From: Boletus sp. NGJ
Taxonomy: Eukaryota; Basidiomycota; Agaricomycetes; Boletales; Boletaceae
Length of the DNA stretch: 64,000 nucleotides
Assembly (NCBI GenBank): GCA_019096195.1
Contig: JAGTXK010000229.1
Coordinates: forward strand, 62,001 to 126,000
Direction of reading: 5' to 3'
Part shown: in pieces, positions 49,178 through 60,349 of the stretch
Numbering within the stretch: position 1 is the first letter of the stretch
Layout: every line of letters begins with the position of its first letter
The notes under the pieces: model-generated
Told to the model about the DNA's origin: nothing
Seen by the model: the letters and a program-made list of their open reading frames with translations, nothing else
Database searches by the model: none
Program-made: the position numbers and the translations under genes

Positions 49178-52106
49178 CTAAACCAACCTAGCATCCTTGA
49201 AGTCTGGGCAATTTGAATATTCTTGTTCAAGTGCCGAGTAAGTTATCAACCACTTGTCTACCATGTTGATAAACCGAGCATGCGAAAGTTCTGTACGTCC
49301 TCCCGGGTTTGCGCCTCCCTTCATGGTCTTCCTGAATGCTTTGAACGTAGACTTTAATAGAGAGCGAATAGGACGGTGTAAACCTTCCGGCCAGTTGTTC
49401 TGTAGGCAACCCTTGATTTCGGCGCTCTGAACCAGATCCGCTGCACCATGAGGATTGCAGATATGATAAAACTTCGAGTGGACTATAACTTGCGGATCTC
49501 CATCTGCCCAATCAGCAAACTTTCTAGGCCAACTTCTGATATGGGACAGGCGCCCAGATCCGATAGGTTGAACAAATCCCCTTCGTGAGCATCCTCCAGC
49601 TGCGATTTGGGAAGGGAACCTGCATAGGAGAAAAAGAACAAGAAAAGCACATAAAGGAACGACTCCACATCATCGAAATGTGTGTGTATCTCGCCCAACA
49701 GGACATTGAAAGAGATGTAAGGAAATATACCCTTGCAATCACATGAATGGAAGATGGTATGACATTGACGAATACACTCACCGTTCGCAGCCCTTTGACG
49801 CGTTTCTTCTCATCCGGTGCGACAGGCTCGGGAGAGCTCTGCTCAGAAGCTTCAGAAGATTCGTCATCGGATTCGGTCGATGAATTCGAAACAGGTGTAG
49901 GGTCCTCGGCATCCTGCAAGATGGCCATGTCGAAGTCGATCAAATATCCTCTCCCTTCCCATGGGTAAACGCCAGGAACGATGTTGTTCTCGCTGACGTC
50001 GCGGTGTAGAATACCGATCCTCGTAAGGAATCCGTGCCCTTTCATGCCATTATGTCAGCATGTAAGCTCAACGTCGACCATCACACGCACGAAACCAACA
50101 CGTACCCAATAGTGCGCCGCGCAACCCTCGCACAAAGTCATGCAAACCCCAGAAGTATTTCACTGGCCGCTTCAACTGGGACATGGAAATCCTGAGCATC
50201 CGGTTTTCGACGTGCATGTAGTCGATCTCTTCGTCAAGAAAACCTCTAATCCCGCCGAGGGTCGTGCATGTCTTTCCCTTCCTATGTGCGTTGAATATCC
50301 TGAGAACATGTCAGTGAACCTTTCCTGACTCAGGCGAGACCACATACTTGAGTGGCGCAATCACAATAAGATGCGGGTCGTGTTCCCCCAATCTTGTCAT
50401 AACTGCATCTTGGTCCACCACTCACTCAAGATCTTGCCAGAACATCTTCAAAGCCAGCCTCGTTTCGGCGTCATCGAGATTAAGCACAGACAACACGATC
50501 GTTCCACGTCCACGAATCGAGCTGGACGTAAACAGGATTCCAAGGCATGTATGACCGTACACACGTACGGGGTAAAACACCATGCGTTCCTCTTTCTCGA
50601 CTGCCGTTTTGACAATCTTCCTTCTCTTTGTTCGTCGCTCTTCTTGATTACCTTCCGCGATCTCGGAGTGGACTCTCTTCGAAGATGTCGAAGATGCGGC
50701 AATTGCTTGCTGGAGGAGAGAAGCCGAACTATCGTGAGTGCGCGAAGAGTTGGGAATCTTGAGTGCAGTCGAAGCGCTGCGGGTGCGGGAAGACACAGGA
50801 AGTGCTTTGGAACTCGGGGTACGAGAGGAAATTGAAGGCACCGGGGATGCAGCCGACGTATTACGGACGCGAGAAGTGATGGAACGTGTCTTGGATGTAG
50901 CCGAGCCGGGAAACGCGTTTGAGGAAGAAACGTCGCAAGACGACATTGCAACTGAATCCACATCAGTTGCCCTTGTCGCACGAGGGGTAGTCAGTACGTT
51001 CGACGGGCTGTTGACCCCACACATGCATGATTCGCCCTTGAGTTCGACGTCTGGATTGTGGCTCAAGTCGACCTCATCCGCTAGCGCGAGACCAAGCAGG
51101 ATCCGGATAAATCCAATGCAGCCACGACCATCCGCGAGTATCAGCTCCAGACGTTCCGTGCCGCTACCCTCTCCACGCAAGAATACCGCCCAGTCCTTTG
51201 TTATCGTCATCGCGAGTACATAATGCACCCACGGTTGTGCGCGCTTCAAGCCCCGCGCGCATCGCTGCACCTTTTCAAGGCCTGCAGCCATGTCCTTATT
51301 CTTCGCCTCGCCCACCAAGCGCGAAGCGGTAAAGTTGATATATCTCGGGTCGACAGTCTTGAAGTTGTCTACGAATGCGTCCCGGGGCAACAAAACGAAG
51401 TCGGGTCGCATGTCTTCTCCATCTGGTTCGTACGATAGCGCCATAGCATGCCTCTTGTCCTTGGGAACCGCGAACCGATGACGCAACTCCGGGTGCGCTT
51501 CAGTGAGCTTGGGCTTTGCGGAAGCGAAAGGATGATCAGTGGTCTCGTTGAGGAACGAGACGAGTCCATCTTCGTTGATGGGCTCCACGGGGAAAGTGCA
51601 CCACTTGAATGAGTGTGTCTTCGCTCTCCACTTTTCGTTCCTCTTCGCTTCGCCTTCCCCTTGGTATCCGTGGACGATGATTCTGGCTCCCCGCCGTTAC
51701 TGTCGGTATCCGGTCGAACGCAGTCACGCTCATCAGCATCTTCAAACGCTTGCTGAATAGCACGTTAAACATCATCGGATTTCGGATCCAGGGCAACCTT
51801 CTCATCGTGATTGTCACGAGGAGCCACCCCTTCAAACACTTGAATGATCCCGTCATCAGTAATTTGGTGCAGGATATCGTTCGCCGACTCGGTCGCAACA
51901 ATGTGGCCAAATACATGGTCCGCGAGATCGTCCATGAGGTACCGTGCCTTTGCCAGCTCATGGTTAATCACTTCGTCCACGGTGGTGCGTGTGTGGGATT
52001 GGCCTGGCTGTCGGTTGAAGGCAGCCTGTTTCATAGGAGAGGGGTGAATCTCGGTACGGACGGGCACGACAACGTTTCCATGATCGCGTAGCTTGAGAAG
52101 ATCCAT
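49178..52106 (-). pseudogene. FunK1-type protein kinase, damaged
   Basis: Exons 50426-52106, 50348-50392, 50106-50299, 49782-50038 and 49178-49731 follow the FunK1 pattern and would encode about 910 residues. The N-terminal half has the family blocks EPINEDGLVSFLNET and RPDFVLLPRDAF, then a long Ser/Arg-rich insertion. The kinase half has HDFVRGLRGALLG, catalytic loop HRDVSENN, LIDFDMA in place of DFG, an acidic insertion, and THFDDVESFLYVLF. The 50393-50425 intron is 33 nt. Three interruptions are seen: an in-frame TAA at 51765-51767, one base short in the T run at 51632-51635, and one base short in the C run at 49553-49555. The last two are homopolymer changes that could be sequencing errors; the stop is harder to explain, so a pseudogene is more likely than not. 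Confidence 0.8.
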
Positions 52107-52607
52107 GTTACGCTGAGGGTACAGTAAAGTAATGGTGGAACGATATAAAACGTACAAGCACGCGAACTATTTTCGCTGTGGCAGCATTGGCGAAATTAGC
52201 AGTCGTCGTCCACGTTTTAGTGACCATCGCGCAAACTGAACGAACACAAGATGAGTGTCGATTCGGAGTGGCGGTTGAAAAAAAGTTGGATCTTACCGTC
52301 AGAAGAACAGGTTCTATACCAAACGAACACGGTGGGGCGTGAGCCTGCTCGTCGGGACTGGTTGTCCTGGATAGACGGACAATAGACAATACAGTGGTAC
52401 AGAACGAGTCCACTGTCCGCGTCCACAACCAAGCTACTTGATTAGGCAATGATCTAGGAGCCCGATTTTCTGATCGATGCTGCGCAGACTCCAGAGCACG
52501 CAGAACAAGGTGATATATTAAATCAATCTATTCAAAAACCCTTTGTACTAATATCTACCATCCACGAATCAAAGGCATAATATGGGAATTAAATTAAAGA
52601 CCGGTTG
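52107..52607. other. Intergenic, FunK1 start to F-box gene 3' end
   Basis: 500 bp with no recognisable feature; both neighbours are on the minus strand. Confidence 0.45.
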
Positions 52608-54319
52608 CTACACCATTTCCAGGATGGTGACACGCGCGCTCGCCTTTCGCCAAGAATAGTCGTGCGGAAACCTGCTTCTCACGTACCGTACACACAGCTT
52701 CCCCGACAACTCATCCCAGTCTTGTGCATCGCACGCTAGACCACCCTTTTCAGGACCCAGCTCGTCATGATCGACGAGCACCCTGTCGATTTTGCGCTCC
52801 AAGTTGCTTGGGGCAGGGACCATTGCGGTTTCGATGAGATGTCTCGAACCCACAGAGGCAGGCAGTGAACGGGGAAAACACAGAGGCCAAAATATTCGCT
52901 GTGAGGTAAAGACTGCCGGGTGTCTGGAGCTATACGGTGTCGGGGACGAGAACTGAGTACGCTGGCGTCAGTAAACACCCCCTTCTAGCGGAAAATCAAA
53001 GGGCAATCACATACTTCGTAGGTAGCTATCGTCTTTGCATTGGGCTCTGGATTGTCTATTTCTGGATAGATGAACCTAATCTTGCCTTCGTACAGCGTCA
53101 CGATAGCGCTTTCGCGGAAAACGCGTAGTATTCTGCCGAAAGAAATATTTTCGGGAGCATACTTCCACACTGCTTGTAGCTTCAGTGGTGAAGACTGGCA
53201 TCCGGATGTCAAAACGTCATCGGGAATGTCGTACGCGGCCATCAGTCGCGTGGTTATGAGCAGTAGCCTGGGTTTGTTCCCAGATAGCCGCAAGTCGTAA
53301 TGCAACTTGAAAAGAAATGGTGAATGATAATCATCATCTTGCGAATGACCAAATTTACCATCAGCCTCCCGACGGGCCCCTGCGGAGGGCAGTCAATCTC
53401 TACAATCACATCCTTGGTTAACTTGGTATAGTCTTCGTTAAGCTTCATTATTCGAAGCATATGCTTGCGGTCGTCTGTAATCCACCCATAGATAAAATAG
53501 TCTCCAGCGGCGATATGGTTCCTCGTCCGTAACGTGGTATGGACCATAAATGTAATCTTGACTGACGGCGTCTTCGTATCAAGGTGGCAAATCGCAAACC
53601 TCCGCCTGAAAATAACCACCTGTCAATGTGCTCATTATAAGACAGGATAGAACATGAGCCCACTCGTTCTTGATAGACGTTCGCAAAAGCATAAGATCGT
53701 CTCCTCGTGATGACTTGTACGGACCGCCTCGCTGACCGATGTATAACCAACACCACTCGCTCTGTAGTGTCACCGCAGCGGGCGCCGTGTCTATCTTACC
53801 CGACTCCATCATCGGTGGTTTGAATAAACATATATTTGAGTGCCGTGCAGGATTGAGTGTGCGACTGTGAAAGAGCAATACGAGCCAGTCGCTGCCGGGT
53901 ACGAACTTCAATCCCTGGAACACACCAGGAAAGTCGAGCGGAAAGGAGTAGCTCCTGATGGGCTTGAGAGTACCTCGGGAGAATGCGGCATCGATGCGGG
54001 CGGTAGTAATGACATGGTGCCGAATAACCCTCGTTGGGGCGTAAAGGAGATGTGGGTAACTCTTGGGTAAGAAACGATGTTTTACGAGCGCACCGTGCCA
54101 GACAGAGCGACACTGAGAGTACTCGAGGAGCGTTTTACACGTCTGATCCAGCTTGTATGTCAACCACTCGCCATAAATCATTACAGTGGAGTCACTCACG
54201 AGGCTCAAACGAACGACGTCGGATGGCGACAACAAGCTCATGATGATGAGCCACAAGTCTGCTACGAGCTCAACAGACGCCTTTCGTCCGCCATCGTTGC
54301 TGACGCTGCCAGTCATCAT
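52608..54319 (-). CDS. F-box protein
   Basis: Five exons, 54200-54319, 53654-54142, 53359-53619, 53015-53305 and 52608-52898, join in frame to 483 residues. The F-box is at residues about 15-60: VELVADLWLIIMSLLSPSDV, RLSL, then CKTLLEYSQCRSVWHGAL. Such domains bind Skp1 and make the protein a substrate adaptor of an SCF ubiquitin ligase. The remainder is beta-rich and has no named domain, but the C-terminal block RIFWPLCFPRSLPASVGSRH resembles what I remember of many agaricomycete F-box proteins. The 53620-53653 intron is 34 nt and uses GTTCTA as donor; its removal restores the frame and the sequence WAHVVIFRRRFAIC. The 52899-53014 intron (116 bp) contains an alternative short frame. Target unknown. 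Confidence 0.88.
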
Positions 54320-54546
54320 GGTACTGACTCAACAGTTGAGAATTTCCTGTGTCTATCAGATGGAATAGTCTCCGAATCAGCAAAGCCATTTTTATCAGCC
54401 TTTGTACTGGTTCCACGGTCGTGTCCGTCTGGTCGTGGACGCATTCGCCACTATAACGCCATTTTTCTGGCCCCTGTCTACGAACGTAAGCGAGCCTGCG
54501 AAAATTTCAGCTTTGGACTTATTGACTCGTCATTCAAATTGCTTCA
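54320..54546. promoter_or_regulatory. Divergent promoter F-box gene / RUS gene
   Basis: 227 bp separate the two divergent start codons. No motif was assigned. Confidence 0.5.
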
Positions 54547-56511
54547 ATGAGTGAACCACAACATTACAAGTCCAGTACGCACAACACGTTCGCATTTCTA
54601 CTCAATCAAGCACTAACTCAGGACGAACGGAATACCATGGCTAAGATGGTCGTCGTGGTCGAGCGAGATGATACCGGTCGTGTATTCAATATACCGGTCG
54701 GACCGTGGGCGACGCACCACACGAGTCCGAATGCTGCTCCCAAGGTGAGGAACTCAGAATTAACGTTATTATTTGTGCGCGAGAAATATAGATATATTTC
54801 CAAGACAAAATGCTGAGCGGTATCACCATAGACCCTCCACAGCGCATCGTCATCGCCCCGGAATGTGCATAACACATACAAAGCATTGGGATCCTTGTGC
54901 CATGTTCTTTCCGACCTCTTCCTTCCGGCTGGCTATCCTGTGAGCGTTTCTCCAGGTAAAGTTTATTTCTTGAATGGCATGGAAAATTGGAATCAATAAA
55001 CCACCGTGGATACCTTAGATTACCTAGAGTGCGTGTGTCTATGCCTAACCCCGCGGACAGTCATTGTATGTACTCAAGCAAGAGTGATTGTTTTGTTTCA
55101 GATATCAACTTTACAATGCTCTACAAGCGTTTTGTAACTCGCTCTCAGGACTTTTGGCCTCTCGGGGTGCCTTGGAAGGTACGTCTTCCTTTCATTACTA
55201 TCTCCGCTGGCGATACTCACTCGCGCGTGCACAAGGCGTTGGCGTCGGTGATGCATCCGCCTCAGCAACCAACGCTCTCTTATTGACAGTCTTGAAAGAT
55301 GCCATCTCCCGGTTCACAAGTAAGGCATCCTTGGCTGAAATATTCCATGCGCAAACCCGAGGAAAGCTAAAGTCCTTGGTTAGCCATTCTTGCGGCGTAT
55401 TACTTCGGAACATCGCTTTACCCAGAGACTAAAACCTTTCGATATCTTGCTGACGTGTTCAATGACGCGTCCACGGTGCTGGACACCATTGTGCCTTTCA
55501 TTGGATCGATTGATTCTTCGAGATATTGGTCCGCTCTCCCGTCGGGGGCTACATTACAAATAATCGCGCTCTGCCTGAGCGGTGGTATGAGGTCGCTTTG
55601 TACACTTGTAGCAGGTGGCTCGAAAGCGGCTCTCACAAACCATTTCGCGTCGCCATTGACTGGGAAGGGAGATGTCGGCGAAGTCAGTGCGAAGGATGCG
55701 AGTCGAGAGACCGTTATTGGCCTTTCAGGGATGTTGGTAAGGGCTAGAATGTCTTCTGCATCTCTCTATTGATGAATCACAGCTCGGCATGCTTCTCGTA
55801 CCCTACGTCGACACACGCAGCTCGACATATATGATGCTCTTCGTTTTGGTGGGAGCGCACCTGTTGTTCAACTACCTCGCCGTTCGCTCCATCGTCCTCC
55901 GCACACTCAACAGGCAACGTGCGTGCATCCTCTGGACCAGCTTCAAAGGGCCGAATGGAGCACCCGACGCGAGGACGCCCAACCCTGCGAGTGTGGCTTC
56001 TGAGGAGGCACTATTCGTGACTCCTAGCAGCCTACGAGACGCTTCCACAGGTCGACAAATAGGTCGATGCCTTCTCGGAACGTCATTCCGAAACATCACA
56101 TGCCATTGTAGTGTGGAACATATTGCGTCCGCGTTAAACGTTTTTGGAGGCGAGCGATATGTGCTATTTATAGCTGGGGACCAGGGTCACCGTTTTAGCC
56201 AAGTGACCACGTTGGTCTGCTTTAAAGACGGATATTACTCGATAGATCAACTTCAAGCTTGGATCCAGGCTGTTGAAGTAGCACGACGGCTATGTGATTT
56301 AGGAGACAGTGCCGATCTGGTCGATGTCCTATGCTCGACCCTGTTAGCGACTCGCCAAGCGCTACCCGGTTTTGTTCAGTCTCTAACCGAGACAGGGTGG
56401 CAGACAGGGAACGATTCCATGATGTTTGGTTCCCCGAGTCATTTAATATTGGAAGCAGACGAGGGTCTAGGGGACACGCGTGGTGATGGTGAGGACAAAA
56501 AGCACCGTTGA
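54547..56511 (+). CDS. RUS/DUF647 family protein
   Basis: RUS proteins (root UV-B sensitive in plants) are conserved, poorly understood eukaryotic proteins linked to vitamin B6 and organelles in plants; the fungal role is unknown. Seven exons: 54547-54744, 54832-54955, 55019-55028, 55102-55178, 55236-55319, 55384-55736 and 55783-56511, giving 524 residues. Family landmarks in order: FLPAGYPVSVSPDYLEYQ, YNALQAFCNSLSG, GVGVGDASASATNALLLTVL, ETKTFRYLADVFNDAS, AKDASRETVIGLSGM and LLFNYLAVRSIVLRTLNRQR. Exon 3 is only 10 nt (55019-55028). It is required to complete the invariant SVSPDYxxYQ block and to keep the frame, and it has proper AG and GT borders. The variable C-terminal 200 residues are typical. 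The start gives a plausible N-terminus but is the least certain point. Confidence 0.95.
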
Positions 56512-56876
56512 TCTTTCCAGATATAGTAGATATTGCCAGAGGTAGGTTTCACGTTGTACCCGCATGCGAACGTGTGTGGGCTTGCTCTGTGTAATCTGAG
56601 GCTTCCACCAGCGCTCTCAGCCCGAAACTCGGCACTCTCATGAGCCATTCCTCTTTGGGTTGCTTCGACTGGTGGCGATGGTATCATGAAATTGGGGCCG
56701 TCGTAACAATACGTGATCGCGTGCGCTCCACACCGCAACCTACCACAAACGGGTGGGTCACGAACCTGACTAAAAAACTGTCGTACTAATTAGAATTCTG
56801 CCCACCTTGCTGCTATGCATAAAAACAGGGTCAGAGATCTGAAGATGTTCGCCAACGCCCCCCGAGTCCTTGCACG
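56512..56876. other. Intergenic between RUS and Frag1-like genes
   Basis: 365 bp between two plus-strand genes, presumably the promoter of the Frag1-like gene. Nothing specific was seen. Confidence 0.45.
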
Positions 56877-57599
56877 ATGCTGCTTCTGAGCAAACACCAT
56901 CGCTACTTTGTAGTGATTCCGATATTCTCCGCGTTCATATGGTTCTCTAGCCTCCTTGCCATGTTATTGACCTGGCTTATAACTGGACGCCCCAAATATG
57001 TGTCCACTCAAATCGCTGTCGCCTACATCTCTGATATCGGTGCATCCTTCCTAAAACCCCTCTTTGTCGTCGCATGCTGCATCACCGGGCCTGGTCTCCT
57101 CCTCTCACTCACAATAGAACGTCTTCTCCGACACAAAGGCAGACTCCCCCCTGAGCTCCACAAGAGCGAGCGTATCCTAGGCATCCTCGCCATAGTCGGT
57201 GCCTTCATCGCTATGTTGGGTCTCGCCTTCCTATCCGGGTTCGATACGGGTCGATACCCCACCGAACACCTTTGCTTTCTCCTCGTCTTCTTAATCGGCG
57301 TAGCCCTCTCTGCCATCTTCACCGTGATCGAGTTTCGTTGGCTCGCAGACGATTTTGCAGAGCTTGAAAAGTTAAAGAGAGCGTATATTGCCAAGGCGGT
57401 TATCGGATTGACGTTGGTGGTACTGGCGATCGTGTTTGGGGTGACCTTGTTTTATGCCCCAGAGGTCGGAGGAGTGGTTGAGTGGTCGATCGCGTTTGGA
57501 TTTACCTTCTATTTATTGACGTTTGTGTATGATTTGCGGATGGCGAGGGTGGTCAGTGGTGGTGATGTAAGCAAGGAGAGGATGGTCGAGATACCTTAA
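56877..57599 (+). CDS. Frag1/DRAM/Sfk1-like membrane protein
   Basis: A single exon coding for 240 residues with about six hydrophobic segments (near 12-36, 58-80, 99-121, 132-152, 174-195 and 203-223). The first loop holds TGRPKYVSTQIAYI-like sequence with the SDIGASFLKPLF block that marks this family. Relatives include yeast Sfk1 of the plasma membrane and animal DRAM of the lysosome, involved in phosphoinositide and autophagy regulation; membrane location is therefore likely, exact role unknown. The C-terminus ends MVEIP, and a decayed copy of that tail lies at 59163-59235. Confidence 0.85.
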   Translation: MLLLSKHHRYFVVIPIFSAFIWFSSLLAMLLTWLITGRPKYVSTQIAVAYISDIGASFLKPLFVVACCITGPGLLLSLTIERLLRHKGRLPPELHKSERILGILAIVGAFIAMLGLAFLSGFDTGRYPTEHLCFLLVFLIGVALSAIFTVIEFRWLADDFAELEKLKRAYIAKAVIGLTLVVLAIVFGVTLFYAPEVGGVVEWSIAFGFTFYLLTFVYDLRMARVVSGGDVSKERMVEIP

Positions 57600-59873
57600 C
57601 TAATGCATCCATACCATTTACTTTATCCTTACGATTCCTCGGTTAAAGATACATGACTCTAGAAAGGCTTAATCTGAATTTATGTGAAGAAATAGAAGTC
57701 CAACCGGTGCTGTGGACCAACCCTGGTAATGAGCCGCCATCGAGTTGTAGTCGAACTGATCGCGGGCAACGGTTTTTGGGGAACACTGTGGACATTAACA
57801 TTATTTCCGTCTGTTTGAAGGAGGCCCCTCGGAGAATCATATTTATCGGACCTGAAGAAAGCCCAATAAAGAACGTCGCAGAACATTGGAGTCATATAAC
57901 CTTTTAATTTCCATCACAAGAGACATGTGTACTCATTGCGTGGTCAGTGGTGGACCCAGCGAAGGATGATGTGACATTCAAGTGCGCGATTTGTTGATTC
58001 ATCGCCGGTCCTCCGACTTGCTGGTTAGGTATATCATGAGGAGGTCGATCCAGCAGCGGAGTCATCCACTGAGGAGATGATGGAGGGTGAGGCGGCGTGA
58101 ACGAGATCGAGATACAGTAGATGTACAAGTGAAATTCATTGCATGTTGTGTTATATTCCTTTTTTTCTTTCTTTCCTTGCTCGTTGTCAGACACCCATCA
58201 CTGAATGGGTTCATTGAGTATGTAATAGGAAAATTATTACTTCATTGATGAATGACATCGGACCAATGAAGATATCAGCAGTGGTCTATTACCAACGGAT
58301 GTCAGATCGCCCATGACATGATGTGTGGCATGCAGAGACAAATGGGTGTCGAACAAGCGGCGAGTATGTCTTGGACCCGCTAGACGACTCAAAGCGCGAC
58401 CCACTGCGGACATGCATGTCGTTGTTTGCACATGGTTCCGATCTTTGGGGTAGTAACTAGTAAAGGATGGAAACAGAGCACATTGTTGAAACTGATCCCA
58501 TGCCGTACCTCTCACGAATTTGCCAGCGGATTATGCGAGAGTGACGATCTGGTCACTTCTACCAATGTCAAAGTTGCCCTGCTCAGGCTTGGTTTCATCC
58601 TATGACGACGTAGCCAATTTAAGTGGTCTTTATGAGGGATAATCACTCACCCATTTTCATACTGTTTCCGGGAGTAAGCTTCCCGAACATGTCCGTGTTC
58701 TCTGATAGGGAGAGGTAAGCTGTGTCCATTAACAGTGATCGCACCAAAGTACAGTTTGCCAGATGCCTTGGCTGCGCTGTTCAATGCAACTGTCGATATC
58801 GCTGTGGCACTGTCGTCTTCTTCCAGACTCGACTTGCGAATGTGGTGTTTTCAAGTTGCAACGACGCAGTAGACGCTGCTATAGACTAAACTAGTTGGAT
58901 AGCACGCGTGAGCAAAGAAGGTGGCGCTGTTGTAGCCCAGAGTAAACTTGTCTTGTTTCAATTCCCTTTCCGGTCGGATCGGGTACTTTTGGCTCACAAG
59001 CCAGCCCTCCGGAATGGGAGGAAGTTGTCCTCGAACATTGAATATGAGCCCAATCGAACTTCCTCTGCCCACCGTAGGGACTCTGGAACATTCGTTGCGG
59101 AGAGCGAACGTTGGCATGGACGACCAGTTGATAACGATCGTCAGATACGGCCACCATGAAAGACACGTACTACTTGTGGATGGCAAGGGCGATCAGCGTG
59201 GGTGAGGTGAACGAGAGGGTTGTCGAGATACCCTAAGTCCCTGACGACGCGTTCGTGGACTGATTATGCACACTGCTAGTTGATCACCATATATTTGTGA
59301 CCACCGACGCGTTCAAGAAACACTGGTCGGTACCAACAGTGAAATGCATTAAAATATAGGAAGCATCAAGCATCCTCGGAAATGTCGACAGTAAGAAAAC
59401 AAGGGGGAACGCATGTGGGAAACTATCACGTGTCCGATGATTCGGAAAAGTCCGACTGAGAATGAATTTCTCAACCTTGTGGCCGCGCGTTGTGAACCAC
59501 CACACTCAAGCTCCAGGCTCGAGGGCGACCGATGTATGTATAATTGATTCGCTGATGTGTGCATCAGTTATTCGTACGTCCGAGTCACTCCGCTTTGGAT
59601 CGTGGAATGGATCTGTACAGAAGTTCCATCAGACAACGGTATGACACGACCCCAGCATCGAGCGACTTACTCCCTTGAGCGAAGTCATGTCGCGTTTCAT
59701 CCAATCTCCATCTTGAGAGTACTGGTGGACACGAATGGGGCCGACGAATCTGAGCGGAGAGTATTGGGTTAGGATAGCACTCGGGATCAGAGATGAAAGG
59801 CAGCGCAGGTGAAGACGGGGGGACTTGATTCATCTCCGTGAGTCTACAGAGTCTCTTTTCACTGCATGTCTAC
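57600..59873. other. Gene-poor interval
   Basis: About 2.3 kb between convergent genes, containing the Frag1-like tail remnant and otherwise short open frames without support. Confidence 0.4.
59163..59235 (+). pseudogene. Remnant of a Frag1-like C-terminus
   Basis: The last codons LWMARAISVGEVNERVVEIP-stop parallel the end of the intact gene at 56877 (LRMARVVSGGDVSKERMVEIP in pattern, also followed by TAA). Upstream sequence no longer encodes the membrane segments, so this is the tail of a decayed tandem copy. Confidence 0.55.
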
Positions 59874-60349
59874 TTAGGCGGTTCTCATCAGATTACATCT
59901 CCACGACACCAAATCGAACACACGTACAACGAGTTGTGTCCTAAGCCTCCTGAGGGACTGACATGCGCCACCGATTGACTTCGAAGTCCCTCTGAAGAAT
60001 TCGAGACAATCTTGACGGAATGTCGTGGCATTATATGCGCGAGATTGTAACCGGTATGTTGATGTTCTCAGCCTGTAGGAAGGGCAAGTATTGGGAGGCC
60101 ACAGTGAATGGAATGGATTTACCTCGTGAGATGACATTCAATCTGACTAACAATCTCAAGTTCTAGGAGGCCATCTTCGAAAGCCTTTTTGAAGCGTGCC
60201 TCTGTTTCATCCATCAGGGACTCCAACTCCTTGATCTTCTCACTTGGAAGCTGTGATCGACATGTAGTGACGACCAATGTGAATAGGGTTATGGCAGCCG
60301 CGACGAAGCCAAAGATGCTGGAGAAGATGGAGAATTCGCTGGTGCTCAT
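59874..60349 (-). CDS. Small single-TM coiled-coil protein of unknown function
   Basis: Two exons, 60123-60349 and 59874-60072, give 141 residues. MSTSEFSIFSS leads to one hydrophobic segment (about residues 12-30, FGFVAAAITLFTLVVTT), then a charged helix with EKIKELESLMDETEARFKKAF typical of a coiled coil. Exon 2 continues with AYNATTFRQDCLEFFRG and a basic C-terminus. I recall similar small proteins as multicopy families in agaricomycetes; this was not checked. A longer open frame upstream of the chosen ATG is not needed. Probable membrane anchor with a cytosolic coil; function unknown. Confidence 0.75.

Noticed and set aside
52923-53000. An extra exon of the F-box gene inside the 116-bp intron
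   Set aside because: Using it forces a 15-nt intron and a frame that does not lead into the conserved C-terminal block.
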